This document shows positions 1-7,649 of a DNA stretch of 64,000 nt, piece by piece (positions within the stretch are counted from its first letter, which is position 1; each line of letters opens with the position of its first letter). The stretch lies in the NCBI RefSeq assembly GCF_003589925.1, contig NZ_CP032382.1, positions 1 through 64,000 on the forward strand, written 5' to 3'. This DNA comes from Chryseolinea soli. Lineage in GTDB: Bacteria > Bacteroidota > Bacteroidia > Cytophagales > Cyclobacteriaceae. The notes below the pieces were generated by a model. The model made no database searches, had not been told where the DNA came from, and saw nothing but the letters and a program-made list of their open reading frames with translations. The translations under genes were made by a program, and so were the position numbers.

Positions 1-141
1 GCCCTGACCGTGGCCGGCTCCTTTGCCGATTCAAAAAATGTATATGACATGATGGGGAAAGCACTTGAACCCATGGGGTTGAAGCTCGACTACGCCTACA
101 TCGAGAAGACACGTCCCGAGATCGCGGAAATGTTGAAATAA
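1..141 (+). CDS. C-terminal end of an unknown protein (cut by window start)
   Basis: An open frame runs from the first base to a TAA at 139-141 and gives the last 46 residues of a protein ending in EIAEMLK. The tail is charged and looks helical. I see no motif that identifies the family. It ends 28 bp before the acyltransferase gene on the same strand, so the two may share a transcript. The 5' part lies outside the window. Confidence 0.6.
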   Translation, partial: ALTVAGSFADSKNVYDMMGKALEPMGLKLDYAYIEKTRPEIAEMLK

Positions 142-169
142 TAATAATCCACACAAAAAGACCAGCATT

Positions 170-1267
170 ATGTCGACCCTGAACAGAAGATACGATATCG
201 ATTGGCTCCGCGTGATCGCCATCGGGTTGTTGTTGATCTACCACGTTGCCATCGGGTTTCAACCGTGGGGGATCATGATCGGCTTTATCACCAACGGCAC
301 GTCATGGATGTCGTTGTGGACACCGATGACGATGTTGAACATCTGGCGTATTCCGTTCTTGTTTTTTGTGTCGGGCATGGGTGTTTACTTTTCCATGCAA
401 CACCGGAACTGGAAAGCGCTCCTCCAGGAGCGTTCGCTTCGCATCCTCGTCCCCTATGTGTTTGGGATGATCTGCATCTTCCCGGTGAGCGTGTTGATCC
501 TTCAGCATTATTACCAGTGGGACCTTAGCTATGCCGTGAATGCCGGGCACCTGTGGTTTCTGGGAAACATCTTTGCTTACGTGGTTTTGCTGTCGCCGTT
601 GTTCTACTATCTGCAGAAAAATCAAAACGGGAAATTTGTCACCGGCTTGAAAAAAATATTGAGCAACCCACTCGGCCTGATCCCGGTCGTCGGTCTTTTC
701 ATTGCCGAAGTGTTGGTGGTGAAACCCATTCCTTACGAATTGTACGCCATGACCTGGCACGGCTTTGTGCTGGGGTTCCTGGCTTTCTTTGTTGGATTTT
801 GTTTTGTGCTCTGCGGCGACTCGTTCTGGAACATGCTCGTGAAATGGCGCTGGCTGTTCGTGGCGTTGGCGTCCGGACTCTTCCTTGTGCGCCTCTTGGT
901 GCTGGGGTTAAAAACGCCGGGGTATCTGTTGGTTGTTGAGTCGGATGGCTGGATCTTTTCAGTGTTGGCGTTTGGACACAAATATTTGAATCACCCCGGC
1001 AAGACGCTGTCGTATTTAAGTCAGGCGGCTTACCCGGTGTATATTCTCCATATGATTTTCCTGTCCCTGGCGTCGTGGTTGATCTTTCCGTTGGCGCTTC
1101 CGGTTCAACTTAAATTTGTCATGGTGCTGGTCTTCACCTTTTCGGGATGTTTTGGCGCCTTCGAGATCATCCGCCGTGTGAGCCTTCTAAGACCTTTGTT
1201 TGGATTAAAAATGAAAGAGCGTTCCCTGGCCGTCAAGGGAAATAAACCTGGATGGGCACAAGCCTAA
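170..1267 (+). CDS. Acyltransferase family 3 membrane protein
   Basis: This 365-residue protein is almost entirely hydrophobic, with about ten predicted membrane helices. It begins with the acyltransferase-3 signature: RYDIDWLRV followed by LLIYHV, where His25 matches the conserved histidine of the family. Such enzymes transfer acyl groups (acetyl, succinyl) from the cytoplasm onto extracytoplasmic glycans or lipids; OpgC and O-antigen acetylases are examples. The length is normal for a stand-alone catalytic domain. It is followed closely by an ABC ATPase and ABC-2 permease on the same strand, which suggests one operon, although the substrate cannot be inferred. The ATG at 170 directly precedes the conserved N-terminus. 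Confidence 0.88.
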   Translation: MSTLNRRYDIDWLRVIAIGLLLIYHVAIGFQPWGIMIGFITNGTSWMSLWTPMTMLNIWRIPFLFFVSGMGVYFSMQHRNWKALLQERSLRILVPYVFGMICIFPVSVLILQHYYQWDLSYAVNAGHLWFLGNIFAYVVLLSPLFYYLQKNQNGKFVTGLKKILSNPLGLIPVVGLFIAEVLVVKPIPYELYAMTWHGFVLGFLAFFVGFCFVLCGDSFWNMLVKWRWLFVALASGLFLVRLLVLGLKTPGYLLVVESDGWIFSVLAFGHKYLNHPGKTLSYLSQAAYPVYILHMIFLSLASWLIFPLALPVQLKFVMVLVFTFSGCFGAFEIIRRVSLLRPLFGLKMKERSLAVKGNKPGWAQA

Positions 1268-1278
1268 ACTATAGCATC

Positions 1279-2124
1279 ATGGTAAATCTCAAAAATGTAA
1301 CAAAGCGTTTTGGTGCAAAGACCGTTGTCGATGACCTGTCGCTCACCATTGCACGCGGCGAGCTCTTCGGGTTGCTGGGTCCCAACGGTGCCGGCAAGAC
1401 CACCACCATCAACATCATCATCGGCGGTCTGCTTCCCGACGCGGGTGCGATCACACTTCAAGGATCAGGATCACCGCAGGATCCAGCGATCAAAAGATTG
1501 ATTGGCATCGTACCCCAAAGCCTGGCGGTTTATGAGAGCTTGACGGCCTACGAGAACTTGAACTTCTTTGGCAGGCTGTATGGATTGCAGGGAAGCGAGC
1601 TGACGTCGAGTATTCAACGCGTGTTCGAGCTCGTCAATCTTACCGACCGCACCAAGGACCGGGTCAAAACGTATTCCGGCGGCATGAAGCGGCGGCTGAA
1701 CATTGCCATCGCGCTCCTTCACCGTCCTTCGCTGTTGATCCTGGATGAGCCAACGGTGGGTGTGGATCCGCAGTCGCGAAACGCCATTTTCGACACCCTG
1801 AGAAATTTGAAAGCAGAAGGCTGCACGATCCTGCTCACCTCCCACTATCTCGAGGAAGCACAGCAACTGTGCGACACGGTTGCCATCCTGGACGAAGGCA
1901 AGCTGGTGGCCCAGGGAACTGTTGAGGCATTGATTGCCCTTCACGGAGGGCAAAGCATCCTGACGGTGGAGACCAGCAAGGGCAAGTCAAGAATTGAAAC
2001 GCATGAGCCCGTTCAGGAGATCGTCCGGATCCATGCGGAAGAGCCGATCATTTCCCTGAAGATGGAAAGCCCGAGTCTGGAAAAAGCCTTTTTGAATATC
2101 ACCGGAAAACATTTAAGAGATTGA
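1279..2124 (+). CDS. ABC-2 type exporter, ATP-binding protein
   Basis: This is a 281-residue ABC ATPase with all core motifs: Walker A GPNGAGKTT at 34-42, Q-loop Gln80, signature YSGGMKRRL at 132-140, Walker B LLILDEP at 152-158, and an H-loop histidine in LLTSHYLEEA. The frame is open from 1252, but that start overlaps the acyltransferase. The ATG at 1279 begins directly at the conserved VNLKNVTKRFG, so I chose it. The short C-terminal extension after about residue 220 is typical of drug or lipid exporters. The permease starts 2 bp after its stop, so the two surely form one transporter. Confidence 0.92.
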   Translation: MVNLKNVTKRFGAKTVVDDLSLTIARGELFGLLGPNGAGKTTTINIIIGGLLPDAGAITLQGSGSPQDPAIKRLIGIVPQSLAVYESLTAYENLNFFGRLYGLQGSELTSSIQRVFELVNLTDRTKDRVKTYSGGMKRRLNIAIALLHRPSLLILDEPTVGVDPQSRNAIFDTLRNLKAEGCTILLTSHYLEEAQQLCDTVAILDEGKLVAQGTVEALIALHGGQSILTVETSKGKSRIETHEPVQEIVRIHAEEPIISLKMESPSLEKAFLNITGKHLRD

Positions 2125-2126
2125 TC

Positions 2127-2876
2127 ATGAAAGAAATCATCACCCTCATCCGAAAAGACCTGCAACTCCTTTTCCTGGACAAGACCAGCATCATCGTCAC
2201 CTTTGCGCTACCGGTTGTTCTGGTGGCGTTGATCGGGAGTGTCTTCGCCGGTTCGTTTCCTCCTTCTTCCGGCATCACGAGCTATGACTATGCGTTTTCG
2301 AAAGTGATGTTCTGGGGATTGTTCGGCGGCCTGGCTTCCTCGGTGGCATCGCTGGCCATCGAAAAGCATTCGGGCACGATCATCCGGATCCAACTGGCGC
2401 CCGTTCATAAATTTCAAATATTGGCCGGAAAGGCGCTGGCTTGTGTCAGCGTTATCTTGATCAGTTCCTTTTTGACGTGGACGTTTACCACCGTGCTTTT
2501 CGGTATCAAAACCGCTTCTCCTTTGAACCTGATCCTCATCTCATTTTCAAACGCCGTGTTCTTTGCCGGGCTGACAACCTTCCTGGCCAACTTTGTGAGC
2601 ACAGAGCGCGCGGCGGGGGCGTTGAGTTGGTCGCTGGCGCAGCTCCTGGCGTGTTTCAGTGGCATTATGTTCCCGATCATGATCATGCCTTCGTGGATGA
2701 AAACTGCCACGAATTTTAATCCCGTGACCTGGGCCGTGAAGGCGATGGAAATCGTGCTGTGGACAGGTGGTACGTTTAGCGAATTGGTATTGCCCGTCTC
2801 CATCACACTGGGCAGCGGCCTTTTCTTCTTTGCATTGAGTGTATACTTGTTCCGATGGACAACGCAGAACGCCTGA
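2127..2876 (+). CDS. ABC-2 type exporter, permease
   Basis: This 249-residue inner-membrane protein has six hydrophobic segments and opens with KEIITLIRKDLQLLFLDK, the amphipathic N-terminus usual for ABC-2 permeases. A conserved region around GIMFPIMIMP lies near the fifth helix. A TTG codon at 2121 could extend it by two residues, but the ATG at 2127 is the likelier start, 2 bp after the ATPase stop. It should form the membrane half of a homodimeric exporter with the preceding ATPase. It ends 11 bp from the stop of the convergent FtsX-type gene, with no obvious terminator between them. Confidence 0.88.
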   Translation: MKEIITLIRKDLQLLFLDKTSIIVTFALPVVLVALIGSVFAGSFPPSSGITSYDYAFSKVMFWGLFGGLASSVASLAIEKHSGTIIRIQLAPVHKFQILAGKALACVSVILISSFLTWTFTTVLFGIKTASPLNLILISFSNAVFFAGLTTFLANFVSTERAAGALSWSLAQLLACFSGIMFPIMIMPSWMKTATNFNPVTWAVKAMEIVLWTGGTFSELVLPVSITLGSGLFFFALSVYLFRWTTQNA

Positions 2877-2887
2877 CAAAATCAAGT

Positions 2888-5269
2888 TCACTCACTTCTT
2901 AATGCCTTTACGGGATTCTCCCAAGCGGCTTTCAATGCCTGGAAGCTCACCGTCACCAGCGAGATGACCACCACAAACACGGCGGCAAACGCGAACATAT
3001 ACACATTGAGGTGAATGTGGTATGGATAGTACTGCAACCATTGTGTCGCCAGCTGCCATGCGGCGGGCATGGCGATCAGCAGGGAAAGAATAATGAGTTT
3101 CAGGAAATCTTTGGTGAGCAGCGCCACCGCGGCCGCTACAGAAGCGCCCAACACTTTGCGTATGCCAATTTCTTTTGTTCGCTTTTCTGCCGCCAACACC
3201 GACATGCCGAATAATCCAATGCAGGAAATAAAGATGGTAAACGCCGCGCCAAACGTCATGACCTTTTTCCATTTTGCCTCGGCATTGTAGCTTTTCTGAT
3301 ATTCGAGTGTCTTGAATTCATATTGATACAAACTCATCGGAAACACTTTGTTGAACGTCTTTTGAATGTAGGCGAGGGCGCTCGCGACATGGTCGGGGTT
3401 GATTCGCACCAGGGCGAGTCCATAATCTCTTGAGGAACTCATGGTGAATATTTGCGGACCTATTTCCTGATTTAAGGGAAGATAATGATAGTCCTTGACC
3501 ACACCCACCACGGTATATTTTTCCTCGTTCCGGTACCAGAAGTTCACCTCCTGGCCGATGGGCTCTTTCCAGCCGGCGTTCTTTACAAAAGTCTCATTCA
3601 CTAAAATAGCGTGACTAGAGTCTGCCGTGAACTTCGCAGAGAAATTTCTACCTTGAACTACCGGTATCTTGTAGAGCGGAAAATAGGAATCATCGATGGT
3701 TTCATAATCAAAGTCCATCTCGATGTCACCGTTAATCTTTGCCGACGTGCCTTCCCTGCCGCCATTCCGGGCAGAGACATAAAGGATATCGGGATTCTTC
3801 AATAATTCCATTTTCAGCAAACCTGCGTCGCCATGCGTCAATCCAGGTTTCCGGATGATGATGACATTGTCCTGATCATAGCCAAGATCGGTATGGATGA
3901 GGTAGTCAAATTGTGAATACACGATGATGGTCGCCATCACCAGCAACGTTGACAGCGCGAATTGGAGTACAATAAGTCCTTTTTGCAAATTTATCTTTCC
4001 CAGTTTCAAACCGTTGTAAAGTGCTCTCACCGGGTGATAGCCGGAAAGGATCATGGCGGGATAAAATCCGGCCAGCATTCCGGTGATGATGAACAACCCG
4101 GCATACGTCAGCACCATCCTGACATTTAGAAGATAGGAAAGGAACAGAACCTTGTTCGTGAGCTGGTTGAAGAAAGGCAGGACGGCTTGAACAAGAACGA
4201 TCGCCAGCAAGAAAGCCGCCGTGCACAGCAGATAGGATTCACCCAGAAACTGGATCATCAACTGTCGCTTATCTTCACCGACAACCTTTCTGATGCCGAT
4301 CTCTTTCGCCCGCTTGACGGAGCGCGCGATTGTGAGGTTCACGAAATTAATGCAGGCAATCAGTAAAATAAAAAGTGCGATACCCGATAAAATATAGGAA
4401 TACATCGGATCACTGGCATCCTTTAGGCCATTATCGGCTTTGTAATCCTTGCTCAGGTGTATGTCGGTGAAGGGTTGCAGCACGTGAACGATCGAAGTCT
4501 TATTGTTGTATTTCAGGGCGGAATTCAAAATTGTTTCCCGCGCTTCCTTTTCATACACTTGTTTCATCTTGGCTTCGACGTCATTAACGTTTGCACCCGC
4601 GCGGAGCACCACAAACGTATTCAGGAAAAAATCTGCCCACGATTCATCGTTCGCATCGACTTTTAGCGGCGCGAGGATGTTGAATTTTATAGAGGAGTTG
4701 TCGGGGCAATTCCGGGACACGCCGGTGATCGCATACGGCTCGAACGTGTTGTTCGCTTTCAGATAAAGGTCCATGCCCAACACGTCCGTCTTTCCAAAGA
4801 TCCGCATCGCCGTTGCTTCGGAGATCACGACGGAGCGTGGATCGCCAAGCGCGGTTCGGGGATCTCCGCTGATCAATGGAAAGTCGAAGACGGAAAAGAA
4901 AGTGCTGTCGGCGGCATACACCAGTTCGCTGGTGATCTCGCTTCCTTGTTTCAATTCCGTGACATAGCCCGTAAGACGCACGAAAGACTCCACTTCGGGC
5001 ACGCTGGCGTGGAAATTAGGGCCCTGAAAATAACCGGTGTTTCCTCCCCTGCTCTCCATACTGCCATCCGGGTTGACACGGTTGTGGCCGATGCGATAGA
5101 TGTTGGATACGTTGGCGTGAAACCGGTCGTAGCTCAATTCGTCGTTCGTATATAATATGATCAGCATGGCGGAGGCCAGGCCGAGACTTAATCCAACGAT
5201 GTTGATGGCAGAATAGATCTTGTTCCGGAGCAGGTTGCGGAGCGTGGATTTAAAATAATGCTGTAACAT
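2888..5269 (-). CDS. FtsX/MacB-type ABC transporter permease
   Basis: This 793-residue protein has the Bacteroidota FtsX-permease layout. It begins MLQHYFKSTLRNLLRNK with TM1 at about residues 20-42, followed by a large MacB-like periplasmic core, three membrane helices near 285-420, a second periplasmic region, and a last FtsX block. KRAKEIGIRKVVG and KRTKEIGIRKVLG occur once in each half and mark the duplicated FtsX unit. An upstream in-frame ATG at 5392 exists, but the 41 extra residues do not resemble the family, so the ATG at 5269 is preferred. No partner ATPase lies alongside. MacB-like systems transmit conformational change across the envelope for lipoprotein, toxin or drug export; the substrate is unknown. 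Confidence 0.9.
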   Translation of the reverse strand: MLQHYFKSTLRNLLRNKIYSAINIVGLSLGLASAMLIILYTNDELSYDRFHANVSNIYRIGHNRVNPDGSMESRGGNTGYFQGPNFHASVPEVESFVRLTGYVTELKQGSEITSELVYAADSTFFSVFDFPLISGDPRTALGDPRSVVISEATAMRIFGKTDVLGMDLYLKANNTFEPYAITGVSRNCPDNSSIKFNILAPLKVDANDESWADFFLNTFVVLRAGANVNDVEAKMKQVYEKEARETILNSALKYNNKTSIVHVLQPFTDIHLSKDYKADNGLKDASDPMYSYILSGIALFILLIACINFVNLTIARSVKRAKEIGIRKVVGEDKRQLMIQFLGESYLLCTAAFLLAIVLVQAVLPFFNQLTNKVLFLSYLLNVRMVLTYAGLFIITGMLAGFYPAMILSGYHPVRALYNGLKLGKINLQKGLIVLQFALSTLLVMATIIVYSQFDYLIHTDLGYDQDNVIIIRKPGLTHGDAGLLKMELLKNPDILYVSARNGGREGTSAKINGDIEMDFDYETIDDSYFPLYKIPVVQGRNFSAKFTADSSHAILVNETFVKNAGWKEPIGQEVNFWYRNEEKYTVVGVVKDYHYLPLNQEIGPQIFTMSSSRDYGLALVRINPDHVASALAYIQKTFNKVFPMSLYQYEFKTLEYQKSYNAEAKWKKVMTFGAAFTIFISCIGLFGMSVLAAEKRTKEIGIRKVLGASVAAAVALLTKDFLKLIILSLLIAMPAAWQLATQWLQYYPYHIHLNVYMFAFAAVFVVVISLVTVSFQALKAAWENPVKALRSE

Positions 5270-5449
5270 AATCGAGAGGGTAAAGTGATTACATAGCGTT
5301 ATGTTCCCAAGGTAATTGATCGTCCAGGTTGGACTCGAACAGGGAACGCACGGCAAGGTTTCCAAAACTATGCCACCACTAAAGATGCCCAAATGACGGT
5401 TATTGAGGGATCGTTTGATCGGAAATGCTCTCCAACGGACGGCGGTGCC

Positions 5450-5465
5450 CGCAATTGGGATTGCG
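5450..5465. other. Small inverted repeat downstream of the SDR gene
   Basis: CGCAAT and ATTGCG form a perfect 6-bp stem around TGGG. It extends to nine pairs (GCC/GGC) if one T is bulged out. It lies 79 bp beyond the SDR stop on the minus strand and could help end that transcript, but no U-rich tract follows. Confidence 0.3.
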
Positions 5466-5543
5466 TGGCAACATTGACTTCACGCCCGCTCTGCTGGGCA
5501 AAGCATCAGGATGGATGAACAAAGTAGATATTCAGAGCACCGA

Positions 5544-6296
5544 TCAGAACGGGTAGTGACGCATCCCGCCATCGACAACAACCACTGAGCCGGTGATGTA
5601 GCGCGCGCGAGGCGACACCAGGAACGTGGCCATGTTGGCGATGTCCTGGGGTTCACCAAAATCACCCAGTGGGATCTCGCGTTCGGCAAATTTTGTGCGT
5701 TCGTCGTCCGAAAACACGCGACGGATATTTGCCGTGTCGATGAGGCCCGGCTGCAGGCAATTGACGGTGATGCCATAGCGCCCCAGTTGTCCGGCGAGTT
5801 GTTTGGACCACACGACAATACTCGCTTTGGCCACTGCCGACGCATTGATTGCGCGTAGCTCATAGGTGCTGGTGATGTTCAGGATCGCGCCTTGTTTGCG
5901 CTCCATAAAGTGGGGCAAAAGTTGCTGCGTGAGTTGACGATGACGGTCGAAGTCCAACGTCATGGCTGCGCTCCACTCGTCTTCCGGTCCGTTGACATCC
6001 AGTGGGCGGCTGCGGCCGGCATTGTTGATAAGCATGTCGACATGACCCAGCGCCGATAGGGCCATGGTGGCAATCTTTTCTGGTCCATCCGGCGCAACGA
6101 AATCCTGGGCGAATGTGACGGGTACTACATCGCCCACCGCCGAAATTTCATCTTTGAGCCCGTCTAACAATGCTTCGTTTCTTGCTACGGCAAAGACTTT
6201 CACGCCCTCGATCGCCAATTCTTTTGTGATCGCCCGGCCAAGTCCCTGGCTGGCGCCGGTCACTACGGCCGTTTTTCCTTTTACATACAGATCCAT
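5544..6296 (-). CDS. SDR-family oxidoreductase with non-canonical active site
   Basis: This is a 250-residue short-chain dehydrogenase/reductase. The Rossmann motif TGASQGLG is at 13-20, NNAG at 91-94, the active-site serine region NITS at 140-143, and the C-terminal substrate and cofactor region includes GLIDTANIRR. The usual YxxxK pair is altered: Lys157 is present but the residue four before it is Ser153, not Tyr, in a segment about three residues shorter than usual. Tyr145 lies nearby. NAD(P) binding therefore looks intact while the catalytic base is missing or relocated. The gene is divergent from an HxlR regulator 106 bp away, a common pairing in which the regulator controls an oxidoreductase. 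The substrate is unknown. Confidence 0.88.
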   Translation of the reverse strand: MDLYVKGKTAVVTGASQGLGRAITKELAIEGVKVFAVARNEALLDGLKDEISAVGDVVPVTFAQDFVAPDGPEKIATMALSALGHVDMLINNAGRSRPLDVNGPEDEWSAAMTLDFDRHRQLTQQLLPHFMERKQGAILNITSTYELRAINASAVAKASIVVWSKQLAGQLGRYGITVNCLQPGLIDTANIRRVFSDDERTKFAEREIPLGDFGEPQDIANMATFLVSPRARYITGSVVVVDGGMRHYPF

Positions 6297-6382
6297 AATT
6301 TTTCTCTTGTGGGTTTAAAAAAATTCTTCGCAAGAGTAGCCACCGGCGTCCGATTTTACACGTTGTAGAATTAATTGTAGGA

Positions 6383-6402
6383 TACTATCAAATATGTAAG
6401 TA
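6383..6402. promoter_or_regulatory. Candidate HxlR operator next to the hxlR start
   Basis: TACT at 6383-6386 and AGTA at 6399-6402 form inverted half-sites directly before the regulator's ATG, inside the 106-bp divergent SDR/HxlR spacer. HxlR-type regulators often bind short TACT/AGTA-like inverted repeats. The 12-bp spacing differs from the textbook case, so the assignment is tentative. Confidence 0.3.
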
Positions 6403-6810
6403 ATGACGGACAGAAAGAAAAACTCGACGTATTCCCGTAACGAAAAATGCATCATTGAATGTGATCTCACCTATGTTGTTTCCAAGATCGGAGGCCGGTG
6501 GAAACTACAGATCTTAAGTATGCTGGAAGAGAAAAAACTCCGGTTTAGCGAACTAAAGAAAGAATTTTCTTTTACAACGGAACGCATGCTCACCTTGCAA
6601 TTGCGGGCGTTGGAGCAGGATGGGCTGGTGAAACGGACGGTCTATGCGGAAGTTCCTCCCCGGGTGGAGTATGAACTCACGGAGATGGCATTGGAGCTGG
6701 GGCCTATTTTTAAACAATTAAGTGATTGGGGCTCCAAACACCGGAATCAGACCAAGAAGGACTTAGTTATTTCGTCCCCGACCCGTTCAACCGCGCGATC
6801 CCAGGTATGA
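6403..6810 (+). CDS. HxlR-family winged-helix transcriptional regulator
   Basis: This 135-residue protein carries the whole HxlR domain. An N-terminal cysteine region contains CIIECDLTYVVSKIGGRWKL, followed by a winged helix with KLRFSELKKEF and LTLQLRALEQDGLVKR, and a C-terminal dimer helix. The two cysteines before the domain (KCIIEC) resemble redox- or quinone-sensing cysteines known in this family, such as YodB; sensing here is inference. It is transcribed away from the SDR gene, which is its most likely target. The last 20 residues are polar and outside the domain. The ATG at 6403 gives the usual short lead before the domain. Confidence 0.88.
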   Translation: MTDRKKNSTYSRNEKCIIECDLTYVVSKIGGRWKLQILSMLEEKKLRFSELKKEFSFTTERMLTLQLRALEQDGLVKRTVYAEVPPRVEYELTEMALELGPIFKQLSDWGSKHRNQTKKDLVISSPTRSTARSQV

Positions 6811-6825
6811 ACGTCTGAACAATCG

Positions 6826-6861
6826 TTTGAAGTTGGGCAACAAACTTTTTTACTATTTTTA
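6826..6861 (+). promoter_or_regulatory. Weak Bacteroidota-type promoter candidate before the ECF sigma gene
   Basis: TTTG at 6826-6829 and TATTTTTA at 6854-6861 resemble the -33 TTTG and -7 TAnnTTTG boxes of Bacteroidota promoters. The 24-bp gap is longer than usual and the last -7 base deviates. It lies about 90 bp before the sigma-factor start. Confidence 0.3.
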
Positions 6862-6948
6862 GGGACCCCCAGCCCAACGGATCCCTCGCGACCATCCCAG
6901 TCTAGCGATACCAGCCCGTCGATGCCCGGGAGAATGGAGCAATAGCCT

Positions 6949-7506
6949 GTGAAAGAAAACCTGGAAGAGGACCTGATTCGTCGGATAAATGATGGAGATG
7001 AGCGAGCCTTTAAGCTCGTGTTCGATCTCTATTACCGTCCGCTGACGCTCTTCGCGATGAAGTATGTACGCGAAGTGGAGGACGCCAAGGAAATTGTACA
7101 AGACTTTTTTGTACGCATGTGGTCAAAGCGCGACACGCTCGAGATCCGGTTTTCGCTTCGCATTTATTTGTACCGCAGCGTCCGAAATGCCTGCCTCAAC
7201 TTTATTGCTTCCGACAAAGTGGAAAAGAAACGGATGATGGGGTACCAGCATCCCCAGATCTCGAACGACAATGCCCTGGAACACATGATGGCTGCCGAGC
7301 AGGAAGAGCTCCTCATGCGGGCCATTGACAACCTGCCGGAGAAGTGCCGCCGAATATTTGTCATGAGCCGCATGAACCGGCTTTCACACCAAGCCATTGC
7401 CACCCAATTAAACCTCTCCGTGAAAACGGTAGAAGCCCAGATCTCGATTGCCTTGAAACGGCTGGCCGAATGGGTGATCACCCTCGTCATGTTTTTTTGC
7501 GACTAG
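6949..7506 (+). CDS. ECF-type RNA polymerase sigma factor
   Basis: This 185-residue sigma-70 factor has only regions 2 and 4. Region 2 covers about residues 10-80 (FDLYYRPLTLFAMKYV, then EDAKEIVQDFFVRMW), and region 4 about 120-175 (LPEKCRRIFVMSRMNRLSHQ and LNLSVKTVEAQI). The start is GTG at 6949; an ATG just upstream runs into a stop. This is the Bacteroidota sigma subgroup normally held by a FecR-type anti-sigma and released by a SusC/TonB signal. Here the FecR and an STN-bearing SusC follow on the same strand, so the factor should drive genes 7650-18760. A gene for a secreted protein lies between sigma and FecR, which is unusual. Confidence 0.92.
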   Translation: MKENLEEDLIRRINDGDERAFKLVFDLYYRPLTLFAMKYVREVEDAKEIVQDFFVRMWSKRDTLEIRFSLRIYLYRSVRNACLNFIASDKVEKKRMMGYQHPQISNDNALEHMMAAEQEELLMRAIDNLPEKCRRIFVMSRMNRLSHQAIATQLNLSVKTVEAQISIALKRLAEWVITLVMFFCD

Positions 7507-7510
7507 AACC

Positions 7511-7526
7511 TAAGGAACCTTCCTTA
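7511..7526. promoter_or_regulatory. Perfect palindrome just after the sigma-factor gene
   Basis: TAAGGAA and TTCCTTA are 7-bp arms around a 2-bp centre, starting 5 bp after the sigma stop codon. Two more short palindromes follow at 7578-7589 (CCCTT/AAGGG) and about 7586-7596 (AGGGG/CCCCT). The 143-bp spacer before the T9SS-cargo gene is therefore rich in dyads and may hold an operator or a weak terminator. Confidence 0.35.
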
Positions 7527-7649
7527 AAATCCGAGCCCTTTCTGGGTAGGCCAAAATAATTCAAAAAAAATCCTTCGCCCTTTTAAGGGGTCCCCTGCCA
7601 TTTGCTGTCTGTACGGTAATTCAAACGGAGTTTTACCTAATGGCTTTCT

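Noticed and set aside
5313..5350. tRNA T-loop-like string (GTTCGAGTCC on the minus strand) just upstream of the FtsX-type gene
   Set aside because: The flanking bases do not form a T-stem, and no acceptor, D or anticodon stems can be drawn. At most it is a decayed tRNA remnant.
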